From: Paramacrobiotus richtersi
Taxonomy: Eukaryota > Tardigrada > Eutardigrada > Parachela > Macrobiotidae
Reading direction: 5' to 3'
Assembly (NCBI GenBank): GCA_034698045.1
Contig: JAQGAU010000417.1
Location: 1 to 28,466 of the forward strand
DNA: 28,466 nt
Part shown: in pieces, positions 9,109-21,100 of the stretch
Layout: each line of letters starts with the position of its first letter
Position numbering within the stretch: the stretch's first letter is position 1
Notes under the pieces: generated by a model
Databases searched by the model: none
What the model was told of the DNA's origin: nothing
Seen by the model: only the letters and a program-made list of their open reading frames with translations
Position numbers and translations under genes: made by a program

Positions 9109-12100
9109 GTAAGTATATGTACAGCTTTCTACGTTATTTACATTTTTAATTTTGGCTGTTCAATCTCTTTTTTCTACAATTTTCTGTGGTTGGTAAGGGT
9201 ATTGTTTTTTAGCTACGAATAACTGAATTTTTAAGATCGATCCTGTTCGTTAACAGATTATATGTTTTTCGAATATTCGAGTGCGACTGAAAGTGCCCAG
9301 AGCAAAATGGTACACGGTAAAGTGACTGAGCGAAACCGTAGTGTAGTGGCGAGCAAAAGAGCTTCTGCTCCAATCAGTTCGTATAATGTGCATATACTTA
9401 TAAACATCAAAATACGGAGTAGAATTTTTGAATAACTGTGACGACTATCCACATTTTACTTCGTTTTTGCACCAGCTTTTCACCTTTCAGATTAACGCTT
9501 TTCCTGTCGCAGATATCGGGAGAGCTTGCAAAAAAACTCAGTTTTTGGTTTACTTAGCCGGTTATCTTTTTTGCTTGCAACATGTAATTCGTGAAACAAT
9601 TAAGTTTACAGAAATTACGTCTTAAAACGGTACATAAATAACTTACTAATTGTATAAATAAATTGCGATAATCAATTACAGAAAGAATGTGATCCTAGTG
9701 TGTAATGATTAATCCTAATAAATTGTCGAATATTACCCTTGTACAGCCCAACGGTTACCGCCCCCCAATCAGCCGGCAACTTCTCATCATTGGATTATTA
9801 CATCCTCAACATAACCGATGATCTAAGCATATTACCACCAATTCCCATGATTAGCAGTGTACAACGGGAGAATGCCGTCACGACAGTATCGTCCATTATG
9901 GATCCCTATAATACGAATACAACGAATGATACCTGTCATTGGGCAGCGGAGGATATGAATCTGTGGGCCACCGTGGCTTGTGTACTGATTGTTGCCGGTT
10001 TTTTGGGGAATTTGTTGGTGTGCTTAGCCATCATTACCGAACGGCGGTTACAGTCGCCGACGACGAAATTTCTCTTTTCTCTGGCCGTAGCGGATCTGTT
10101 CGTCTCCGTGTTTGTTATGCCGTTGGGGATTGCTGTGGAAATTACCGGTAAGTGAGCTAATCAAGTCACTTAAAATAATTTTCGCAAACTGAATTTAAAT
10201 GATTTTCTAATTAGGCCGATTTTTCATTCTGTATAGTTTGACAGTTTCAATGTGGTTTTAAATATTATAGGAATTCCAAACCATTTTGAAATAATACAAT
10301 AACATTAAGTTGGATTATTATTTATTTATTTATTTGTTATAGGAAATTTGATTATACTGACTGGATTTAAATAATTAATAATCAGATTTTGCTCTTTTTA
10401 ACTATTTTAAAATTTTTCCAGTGGATCTTCTTACGCACAGTGCACTTATATACAAGAGGAATAATTGCAACATTATGGCGCATTTGTTTGTAACACACTG
10501 AGTAACTTCAGCTAAGTATGGCCGATTATGAAATATGTTAATATTTGGTCGGGGTTACTTTTGCTATTTGGTCGATAGCAATCGAAACCGGCTGAATCAA
10601 TATTTGAAGCACTTGTATGCAAAAAAATGCCGGTGATGTGTCTATGATCCGTTTTTGTGGCTTCTTTAACACAACAATAACATTTGTATAGCACACAGTA
10701 TATGGATACCGTGACCCTGGGTAAACATGCATATACGAGATCTAAGCTTTTTTGTTACGTGTTTGTCATCGCTTGGTTGTGTAGGCGATAGAATATTCTT
10801 TCGTCGATTAACATTCAAAACTAATGGGAATATTAACGTAAAAATTATGCTTAATGAAAAGAAAAATCTATATATACATATAATTTTAGTATATATAACC
10901 ATATGTATAATTCTATAATTCTAATAGTGTTTATAATTTTAGTATATATTTCCACATTATAATTATATAATCTTAACAGTATATATAATTTTAGTATATA
11001 CATACCTATACACATATAATTTTAGTATATAATAATTGTTTATTTTATTATATGAAACATATAATCTAATAACATTAAATACTATTTAAAAACTTACATC
11101 GCAATGGAAAACTAAATCATCACTTGTTTATTTGTCGCGTGGCTTCACTCACCGCCCAGTTGCGACGGATGATAGACGTTGCCAACAAAAAATTGTCTAC
11201 CAACTAATCCTAATGTTTCGCCACTGCCACTGGCCATTTTAACGTTGAGGACATGTTGGGGCTGGTCCCCTGAGACTGGCCAATTTTCCCTGTTTAAACT
11301 CACTCCCCGGCGATCCCCTGATTTGAGCTGGTTTGGCATGCTTGACGTCCCTCACATCAGCGTCGAGGCATTAACAGAAAAACAGTGCCAGCAAGAAAAA
11401 AACCAAATAAATTCCGCGTGATAAACGTTTGTTTCATGGTGGTGGAGAGATTTATTAAATTTGAATCAATGGCGTGTGTGAGAGGGTTTTTTCCTTGGCC
11501 GGATAGAAATCGAATCAGTCTGGTGAGAATTTGCATATGTTATGCAGAAACGATGCCGGTCCGTGGTAAATGATGGGAACGTGCCCTTTTAGCTGATCTC
11601 GTGTCACGAAGAACGTATATTTTCCCTCGGTGTATTTTGGGAATGGCTTTGTTTGATGTGCGTAATGAATCAAAATATACAGTGATGCAATCGCGGCTCA
11701 ATATGTAATTTTCGTCAACTATGTGGGGCATTTTGCGGTTGTCACTAATACGCCGGTTATTCTGAATTAAGCTAGTGGAAATCGTATAGATTGTTCCGAA
11801 GCAGAAGGCTGTGTGAGTGTTTTGTAATCTTAATGCAATTTCGCATTATTTTTTTTAGTTTTATAAAAAAAATTGAATTTTAAGTTTTTTTTAGCTTTTG
11901 TAGCACATTATTATATTATAGTGATAATATAAAATATTTTACAATATAAAATTTAACAATGTAAAATTTGGTCGAAATGGTTCAAACATGGAAAACAGGA
12001 AAATCATACAAAAAACTGCGGTCTAAATTAATCCGAACCTTGAAAACACAATGAAAATTTTTTTTTGTATGTTCGAAAAACGAAGAATGTTGTTTTATGT

Positions 12101-15100
12101 TGTCCTTGTGAACGGCGAACAAAATACAACTTCTTCGCGCAAAAACCAGCGAGAAATTTGCGTACAATACCGCTAAAATATCGTAACATTGCACAGCGGT
12201 GTTATGCAACTCGCATATCTAAAATTTCAAATATTTATGCGAAATGTGAAATTTTGGCAGTTTTCCTTTGGCAAAGGGGAGTACAAGTACCGATAAATTT
12301 TTAGCACATTTTTCATATTTTTATGAGCACGTGACACTCACTACCAGCACATTTATCACATCTGTATGTTGCCGGCACAAAATTTTATGATTATTTTACT
12401 GGAATCGAGCGATTTGAGTTTCATTTTCCATGCACTACTCGGATCTCCCGTACATTAATGTATAAGCAAAACACATTCCCGTTGTTTTTTTCCAGTATCC
12501 CTTCGCTAAAGCAGAGCCAAAAAATGCAGTGCACACTTCCGCCAAAGATTTCCGCAACAGTGGAGTATAGTCCTTGAGTAGGGCCCGGGATTTACACACT
12601 CATTTTGGGCGCGTAAAGAGTGCGCTCAAGCTTAGCGGCGGGAATTGTCTCAAGGTTTTCTCTCTCTTTCCTCACCGGAAATGCGAAAAGGAACTGTTTA
12701 GCATAATCGTTTAGCTGGGCTTGGGCACACACACAATGGGCACAATCACAGCGGGTAGTGAGGGGGCCATTATTTATGGTCCGCCGATGCGGACAGAATT
12801 ATCGGCAGTTAAGAAACTATATTTTCTTGATGAAATGACTTCTGCTTTTCATTCTCCTCGATTCACAGATGCAGCAAGAAGTGGAGACAAATCGAGAAAT
12901 TTAAATAAAATATTAAATTACGGTTTGCCATGTATGTACTATCATTCAGTATGGCCAGCCGGTGCGGACGAAAGTACTCGTTACCATTAAAACAATTTTA
13001 ACAAAGACCGCAGAAATTTTGCCCAAGCTCTTCAAATTAGAAAATAAATATTAAAATATACCAAATAAATTATCAAAAAAATTCTGTTCAATTGTAACAG
13101 CGTGGCGCTACAGAAGTTGCGCGAAAAAATACGCGAAAACAAGAAATATAATGGCGAAAAAAGTTAGCGTTTTAAATACAGCAAAAATTTGAATTTAATT
13201 ATATTTAAATTATTTAGTATTGCTGACAAGAACAGCGGTCATGATTATGAATAACCCGTTCATGCGGGCAGAACCTTACGCAATCGCCAGACATTAACAT
13301 ACTTTTCCCATACGCCGTTTAACGACGACAAGGTCATGGGAGAGAGCGACGGCATATTTTCGTGCGGGAAGTGATTAAAGTGGTGGTTTTTGGGGTGCTT
13401 TGTCCGGAGTAAATGGCCGTGTATTGCTTATATACAGAAATATATATAAGTCAGAGGCAAACGACTCGTAACACGGAATCATATTGTGCATGCCCCTAAT
13501 AGCACCACGTGGTACACACATGGGAATTATGAGTGGGGACTATTTATGTGGGGACCCTGTTGTTTGCCGTGCCGATTGCCTTGGTGGAAAAAGTGCGCAA
13601 TTGCTGTGGTGATTTGCGACTCGTTCACGAGTCGAGCGTTTTCTTTGTGTTTTGAGGAACACTACATAGCGTAAATGTCGAGAAAGTGGTGTTTCAGTGG
13701 GAAATTACATCCCGAACTAGAGGGTGCATCTTAGCTCGGAACGAACAATACTTATAGCAAAGCATATATATAAACAAATAAAATATAAATAAATATAAAT
13801 AAAACAATAATAAAATAATAATATAGCGTAAATATAAATAAAAATGCTTATAATGTTCTATATCAATCTATTGTCAGTTCCGGCAGTTGTATATTAATAT
13901 ATTATGGCAATGAGTTGAACACCCCATTTTGAAAGCGATTCATTATGGTTTTTTTTTTTGTTTTAGCATTTTAGCCGGTTCTAGTCCAAAAACCGGCGTT
14001 TTCTGAGTTCCATAGTTCTCTGGCGATTAGTATGCGGTTCTAACATCGTAAAACCGAACCGGCACCGCTTTGGTTTAACACAATGTGTATCTGTACAGTG
14101 TTGGGGGGAAAAAGAAATAAAGCATTACTTAGCTGCATTATGGCGGTCTTAAAAAGCTTTTAAGGTGTTAGTTAAGCAAGGGGACAACAGCTGTTGTATT
14201 TGCCTGTAGTTAGGTACTGACGCATACATTTTATTGCGGACAACAGTTACTGGTTTAACATCGTTGCAAAGGAGCACTACATAAATATTTTTACAGTGAA
14301 GAGTGAAAAAAAGTGAAAAAATATAAACGTTTTAAGAAGAAGCTGTTTAAGCCGGAACTTTGAATATATATGTACCTTTCTATCTAATCGCTGATGCAGT
14401 TTATTCGTGGTGTTTGTTTCTTTATGCACCTCCTATTTCGAGTCTCTGCACTACGAAATATGTCATGTACTTTACGCAGACACATGCTTATGCATACGAA
14501 CAGCTGCAATTCAAGGCGGTAAAAATTTCTTAAAATTAATAATCTCGGAGGCAGTTCTACGAGTGCTACATATCACGGATATTTAAGCGCTGAATTTTTT
14601 ATGTCTAACTAATCTCAGCATGTTTCGTTAAACCGAGTATATCCTCACAAAAATATTGAATAATATGTGCCATATTTGGTCGATATACACTGTATCCGTA
14701 TATAACAACGTTAACAACGCCTTTACAAAGTTCTGCAAGTGCTATATCACATATCACGAATGTTCAAGCGTCGAATTTTCTATGTTTAACAAATCTAAGA
14801 ATTTGTTTGTTAAACCGAGTATAACCTCTCCAAAATATTAAAAAATATATGTCCTGTATCCGTACATAACAATGTTAATAACTTTGCCAACATATAGTTA
14901 GTATACTATTGATCAGCTGGCTATATGGTGATTTTGATGCGCATTTCCGCATATATGTATCCCTCGTCTAATGTTAGCCGTGGCTCCCACGGTGTACAAG
15001 TTAGCCCCATTGACGGTTAGCACTCGTGCAGAAATGCAGCGCCCGTACACTCTCTCCCCGCTGACATTCCTCAGCTGAGGACACTTTCTCGCGTTACATC

Positions 15101-18100
15101 CATCATGCACCCCTGCCTGGGCCCGATGTAGGCTCTCTCCCTTTTGATAGCGCTGGGGCCGTAAACTTTAATACCGGAAGATGCCAGTAAAGCTGTTTTT
15201 GTCATGCTCTCCCTTGTCATAACAGCTTCCGTTAGTTTTTCACTTAATTAACAGCAGCATGGCCAATTCACCAGGATCCCTTCACCATACCATTCATGTC
15301 CATGATGCTTATATCATACGGCTATACAAAAAGTAATATTTCTGTACGCTCTATAGATTTTTGAATCAATTTTTGCAGGGCACACATATCGATGCATATA
15401 TCCCAAAATTTCCGCGAAAAATAATTTGCTTATTTATTAGTAGTTTCACCTAACTGAATTAGCTTATATGGGAGATTAAAGCTAATTTGTAAATGATAAT
15501 AAAAATTAGAAATCCATGTCTCAGCGATATTTGTGGTATATATATGTTAAGAACAATGACCTTTTTTGACAATTTTTAAGAAATTTACCTCCTTTTTTAA
15601 GAACAATGACCTTTTTTGACAATGACCCTTTTTTCTTTTTTTTTTGATCCGTTGGTTTTTTTGCCAACTGTCAGCGTAGTGTTATATCAATTTTCTTAAG
15701 AACTATAGCTGGGCACATAATATATCGATGTACATGTATCAAATTTTTGCAAAAACTGGTTACTTGAATTATGTATAGTTTAAACTGGCTTATATGCGTG
15801 GTGAATTTATAAGCTAACTTATAAACTAATTTATAAGAATTTATACGATAAAAATTAGTTTCTACCCACCCATTTTCCCAGCGATATTTGTGGTATGTAT
15901 ATGTTTAGGACAATGACCTTTTAGGTCGATCTTTGTTGCCAACTGCCAGCGTAAATGTTATGCGATTCTTGGGATATATCTGTCAACGCCCCAACTGCCC
16001 TGGGTTCCGTCGACATTTCCCTGGCCTGTTTAGCCAGAAACCAGTGTGTCTCTAGCGTCTTGGAGATGTGGGTGCTACATCCATCAAATTGTCACTCAAA
16101 TGCTGGAATCTGGACGTAGACAATTTGTCCATGCAGAACATCAGCACTTGTCAAAATACTTTTCTCCTACTTTACCCCAGCCTAACAACGCTCGTGGTAT
16201 GCAGAAAGCGATACATGGATTGCATGCTAACATACGTCGGAAGAAAAAAGCCATGAATATAGAAAAATGCATAATACAGAAATAGCAGTCAAATAAAAGT
16301 CAGCTTGGATAATTTTACAAGTTACCATAATGTTTAAATTAAAGCACAGGTCAAATTCATTTAGATTACCGGTAAAATCGATAAGATGAGATTGAATATA
16401 GAAACAGACTTTGTGGTTTATTTTCATAAGCGAATAAGTATAACCACATGGATAAAATTTGATTATGATCAACATAATTCGTATCATGGTCGTTGAATTT
16501 TTTGGTAGATCACTTACCCTGTGCCACACTGTGAATAAATTCCGTTACGTTTATTAAGGAATATCGTAGTATAGTGTCACTGTTCACTTCATTCTTCATT
16601 CGAAACAGGGTGCAAACTAAGCAAACGTATTGGGTATATTTTTTCCCCGATTATTTACGAAACCCAGTCTCAAATTCGAACGAATAAGAAGTTAATAAAT
16701 AAACCAACGATCGAGCAGTAAAAAATCAAAGCATAAAGTCAAAATTTATTAATTATCGCCAATTCCGATATGATGTAAAAAACTTTTCCTCAAAAAATGG
16801 AAAAAATTATACGAAGCTTGAAACCGCGTATACTGTTATATATACTGTTATATCCTATTATTATTAACATTTTCTAGTTATTATTAAAATGTTATTAATA
16901 ATAGTTTAGCAGTGAAGTATTATTAATAAAATATTAATAATACCTATATATATATAATAATATATATATATATATAATGCTCCATCGACGTTATAAAATC
17001 TCAGTGCTTTTATTACATATTGATATGCCCCTCTATAGCCTCATGCAGCAATCATAACACACTTTATCCAATTCAGACCCGCTTATAGATATTAAAACCC
17101 CGAATTAAACACCGAAAACATTTGGAAAATTAATGGACATTTTGGTTATGATTCAGTCTCCATACAGACAGGCCCAGTTAATCCATTATCTTTCCGGGGA
17201 TTGATAGCTATCCGTTCTGATTTAACTACCATCCCATTCACAACCCGTCCATACTACTCACACACCCAGATACACACGCATATACAGACTGACACAATCA
17301 TTTCTTTTTATCCCCAATTGAATGTTATATCTGTCCCCGGCTAGATGGGGCGTTGATGCGTTGATCATCATGCGAAGGTTTGGTTCCCAAAAAACACGCT
17401 ATTGTACGCGCGCGGGGTAACGGGAGACACTGTTTATTTTACGGGTAATATAAGGACGGATTTGGTGTGTTTGAGGGGAATAATTACAGGAAGGAAGACA
17501 GACGTAGAGGGGTCAGTGGCGCGCTTTTTGCGTCTGCAGCTTTCCGCTTAAGCATAACTTCCGGCTTCTCCATTACAGTTGGATGCGTCTTATTGGTTTT
17601 CCCTACTGTGAGCAGCATTTTTACCACTTATCGACAAAGTTTCACGTCAAGTTAAGAAGAAAATTATAACAGCTAGTGTACCATTAATGTCTGAAAGATA
17701 TAATTTCACAATAATTTTACAGGATAATTATAATTATATAATTATAACGTATAATATAATTAATATATATAATATATATTAATATTATATAATTATAAGA
17801 TAAAAATTGCGACGTACGTATCTGCGGAAAATTCACGTTTTGCGTGGCTGGTATCCCAAGTAGTAATTTAGTGTGGTAGGAATAAAGAATGAGTTAGATG
17901 TCAATATGACGTAGAAAACGGAATTTTTTAAAAGCAACGACTGCTTAGTTCTGATCACGTTATGAATTAACAGTTGGAAATCTTTTAACTGTGTTTCGCT
18001 AATTACGATTGATGCACGTAATGCCTCTCGGTTTAAAAATGTTTACCAACCAATACTTCTGGCAGAGTGATGTGTGTTTTTTTTGGTTCATAGTTAGGTC

Positions 18101-21100
18101 TACTGTATATCAGAAATTTGCTGACATCTAAAGTTTGCTATAATATATGGATGGAAAGGCTTCGTATCTGTAATACCTCGCTAGAGATTCTCTATACAAG
18201 CATCTTCGTCGAAAACAGTTTGACAATAAAATGTTGAAAAAAATATCGTACACAACCTGACTGTCAGCTAAATTATACTCTAGGTAATCATGCAATTGTG
18301 CGAGGATATAACAGTTTTACACAGATATTTATTTACTTGGTATAGTGCTAGTTAATATACATACATGTGTTCATAACTAGGCAATCATTGCCTCGAAATT
18401 CCGTTTCCGATGTCATATCTCAAAGCGGAACCACGCGTACGTTTGACCTATTTTGTTGTATTAAACAGACGTATGTGGTTCGAGATAACTTGTATTAATT
18501 TTTCTTTTCACCGTTACTGTCGATATAGAAGAGAAACGAATTTGGAAGCACCTAAAGAAATGTTATATTTGCCATTCCGCTCTGACCCACGCGAGTTTTT
18601 TGTACTGTCCAGCAGTTGAATTTTATCCGGAAAAAGTGCTTCAAAAATGTTAATTTTATTTTTTTTACGGCTGATCAAATTAACGCTTTACGCAGATCCT
18701 CTCCTTTAAAACAGTCGTCAACAGTTAAACTGAAGCGCGTTATTGCGTAACATCTCATTTCACACGCCAAACCTGCAAGAAGACATAAAAAAATAGGTTA
18801 CACTATACCGGACGGAATTTTAAACAAATCTTTCATCCAATCCCATTAAAATGCAATTTTATTATAAAAAAAACCCATCTTCGCCGTTCAGTGGTTGAAA
18901 AGCACGCGCTTCAGGGTGTAGCGTGTATAAACAAACATTTGCCTTTTAACCCTGTAGAAGTACAGTCAAACGACGTGGTCAAGAGAAAATGAAAAATGAG
19001 CCATTAGTGTCAGTAGCAGGAGAATTAGCCGGCGCTTTTCTCCTTGACTGGACGCGGCAAGTATCCCTTACGGGCGGGTTATGTAATTATACCCAAACCC
19101 GCGAATGCCGATGAAAATCAGTGATAAATGATGCAGTTAACCCACTTTTTAATTTTCCGGAAAGTGACCGCGCGGACGATCGAGTTGATGAGGGTATAAT
19201 AGGTAAAATTGAGAAATGAGTTGCTTCCAAATTTGACATGGTCATATATTGGGGAATACCAGTTTGATGGACAGTTGACCGGGAATTTTCTTCTTATTAG
19301 TTTTTCGTGTTGTGTGGATATACGCTGAAATTGTTAATCAGACTGTATCCAACAGTTTTAAGGGAAATAATTCTAGGCTAATGTAATTGGGTTTTTCCCA
19401 GAGTTTTAATCATCTCGATAGTGCTATATATATTTTGATGGAGTTTTGAGATACCATAGCGTTTCCAGTTCCAACGCGGTGATGATTGAATTACTCTTCA
19501 GTGCAACAAAAAAACTGCTAAATTACAGCCAATGTTAACAAGCACGCTGTGCAGCATACCGGTATTAGAGTCAGCAAATTTTTTTTGCAACAGCCCATAT
19601 CCTACAGTTCATCTCCTCATTCATACACATAGGATAATGGCAGCTGATTCGAACAGAGCAAATTCAAGCGCTTAAAATTCAGTAAAATGTCTCACTTTTG
19701 TTTATACTGCCTTGATATTAATTACTTTCTTGCTGTTCATATAACTAGCTTGCTAATTCAAAAAGATTTATCCTGCAGGATGTAAAAACACATTTTACTG
19801 CTAGTGCAATACAGCGGAGCTGGCGCTAAAAATACCACGGCGGCTATGTCACTATTTAAAAATGTATAAACATTCAATAATTATAATGAATTTAATTTTA
19901 TAATCGCTTTTTTTTTATTTAAATTTAATATTTCAATTTTTTGATCGATATTTAATAAATACCATTTATAAATGGGCGATTTACGCTAATATTTGATTCT
20001 TTCACTTCTATACGACAGAAGTGTTTTTACGAATAGTAAAGAAACTGATTAATTTCCAGATTTAATACGTAATATGCCTCTAGCCTGCACTTTGCAGATA
20101 ATAGTTCTACACCCTAGAAAATTTTTATTCAATTAAATATATTATTAAATTTCTGTCTTAAATTTTTGTTGTTTTACAGGTGGTATCTGGCCGTTTAACT
20201 TTAGCATGTGCGTCCTGTACAACTTCTCCGACATCACCGGGTGTACCGCCAGCATTATGCACATGTGTTTCATCTCCATTGACCGGTACCTGGGCATCTC
20301 CCGCCCCCTGAAACAGCGCAACCGCTCCAACTCAGTCATCTACATGAAGATCGCCTTCGTCTGGATCATCACCCTGGCCATCTCCTCGCCGGTGATCTTT
20401 GTCAGCCTATACAATCCCGCCAATGTCCTCCCGACGCCCTGTGTCTGTACGATGGATAATCAGTATATTATGGTGGCCGGGTCGTTTACGGCGTTTTTTC
20501 TACCGCTGGCGGTAATGGCCTTTATGATGGGACTGACGGTCAAGCTGCTGGCCGAGCAGGCCAAGTGGTCCGAGGGGAAGAGGGAGGCGGGCGCGGTGAC
20601 GCGGTCACGGACGACGGCGGTGCGCAGGAGGGGCGAGAAGGGGGGGCCGGGCGAGAGGGGGAAGCCGGTGCGGTATCGCAGTGACAGCAATAGCGAGGAG
20701 CATCGGAGGTGGGTATAGGTGAAATATTCTTTTAATAAATGTGAACAAGATTTAACTATTATAAACTAAAAATAGAAACAGATTTATATTTAGATGTATA
20801 TTATAAATTATGTCAATAATTATATTGAATTATTAGACTTTATTATAGATGGGTATAGGCAAAGATTAATAATTATATTGAATTATTAGACTTTAATTTA
20901 TAGATGGGTATAGGCAAAGTATTCTTTCAATAGATGCAAAAAAGATTTAAATATTATGAATTAAAAATAGAAATAGATTTCTATTTAGATGTATATTATA
21001 AATTATGTCAATAATTATATTGAATTATTAGACTTTAATTTATAGATGGGTGTAGGCAAAATATTCTATTAATAAGTTTAAACAAGATTTATATATTACA

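Larger units (their letters stand above)
10148..20179 (+). other. 5-HT2: Receptor intron 2, about 10 kb
   Basis: GTAAGT to TTTTACAG, separating TM2 from TM3. Mostly AT-rich with several GC-richer islands (about 11140-11600, 12480-12990, 13260-13700, 14930-15260, 15960-16250, 17030-17660, 18900-19300). These may be regulatory elements or decayed or unrecognised exons. Apart from the tandem duplications, simple repeats and possible minus-strand reading frames listed separately, I recognise nothing. The island at 18900-19300 contains an imperfect hairpin at 19018-19044 (AGGAGAA/TTCTCCT arms). Confidence 0.75.

Noticed and set aside
12721-12990. 88-codon plus-strand frame in intron 2
   Set aside because: It has no ATG at its beginning, no recognised motif and no compelling splice borders.
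16046-16285. Overlapping plus-strand frames in a GC-richer patch
   Set aside because: Two competing frames with Lys/His-rich composition and no family resemblance; more likely chance openings.
20713-20724. Alternative exon 3 donors GTATAG (20713) and GTGAAA (20719)
   Set aside because: The first ends in phase 0 and does not match exon 4; the second lies beyond an in-frame TAG.
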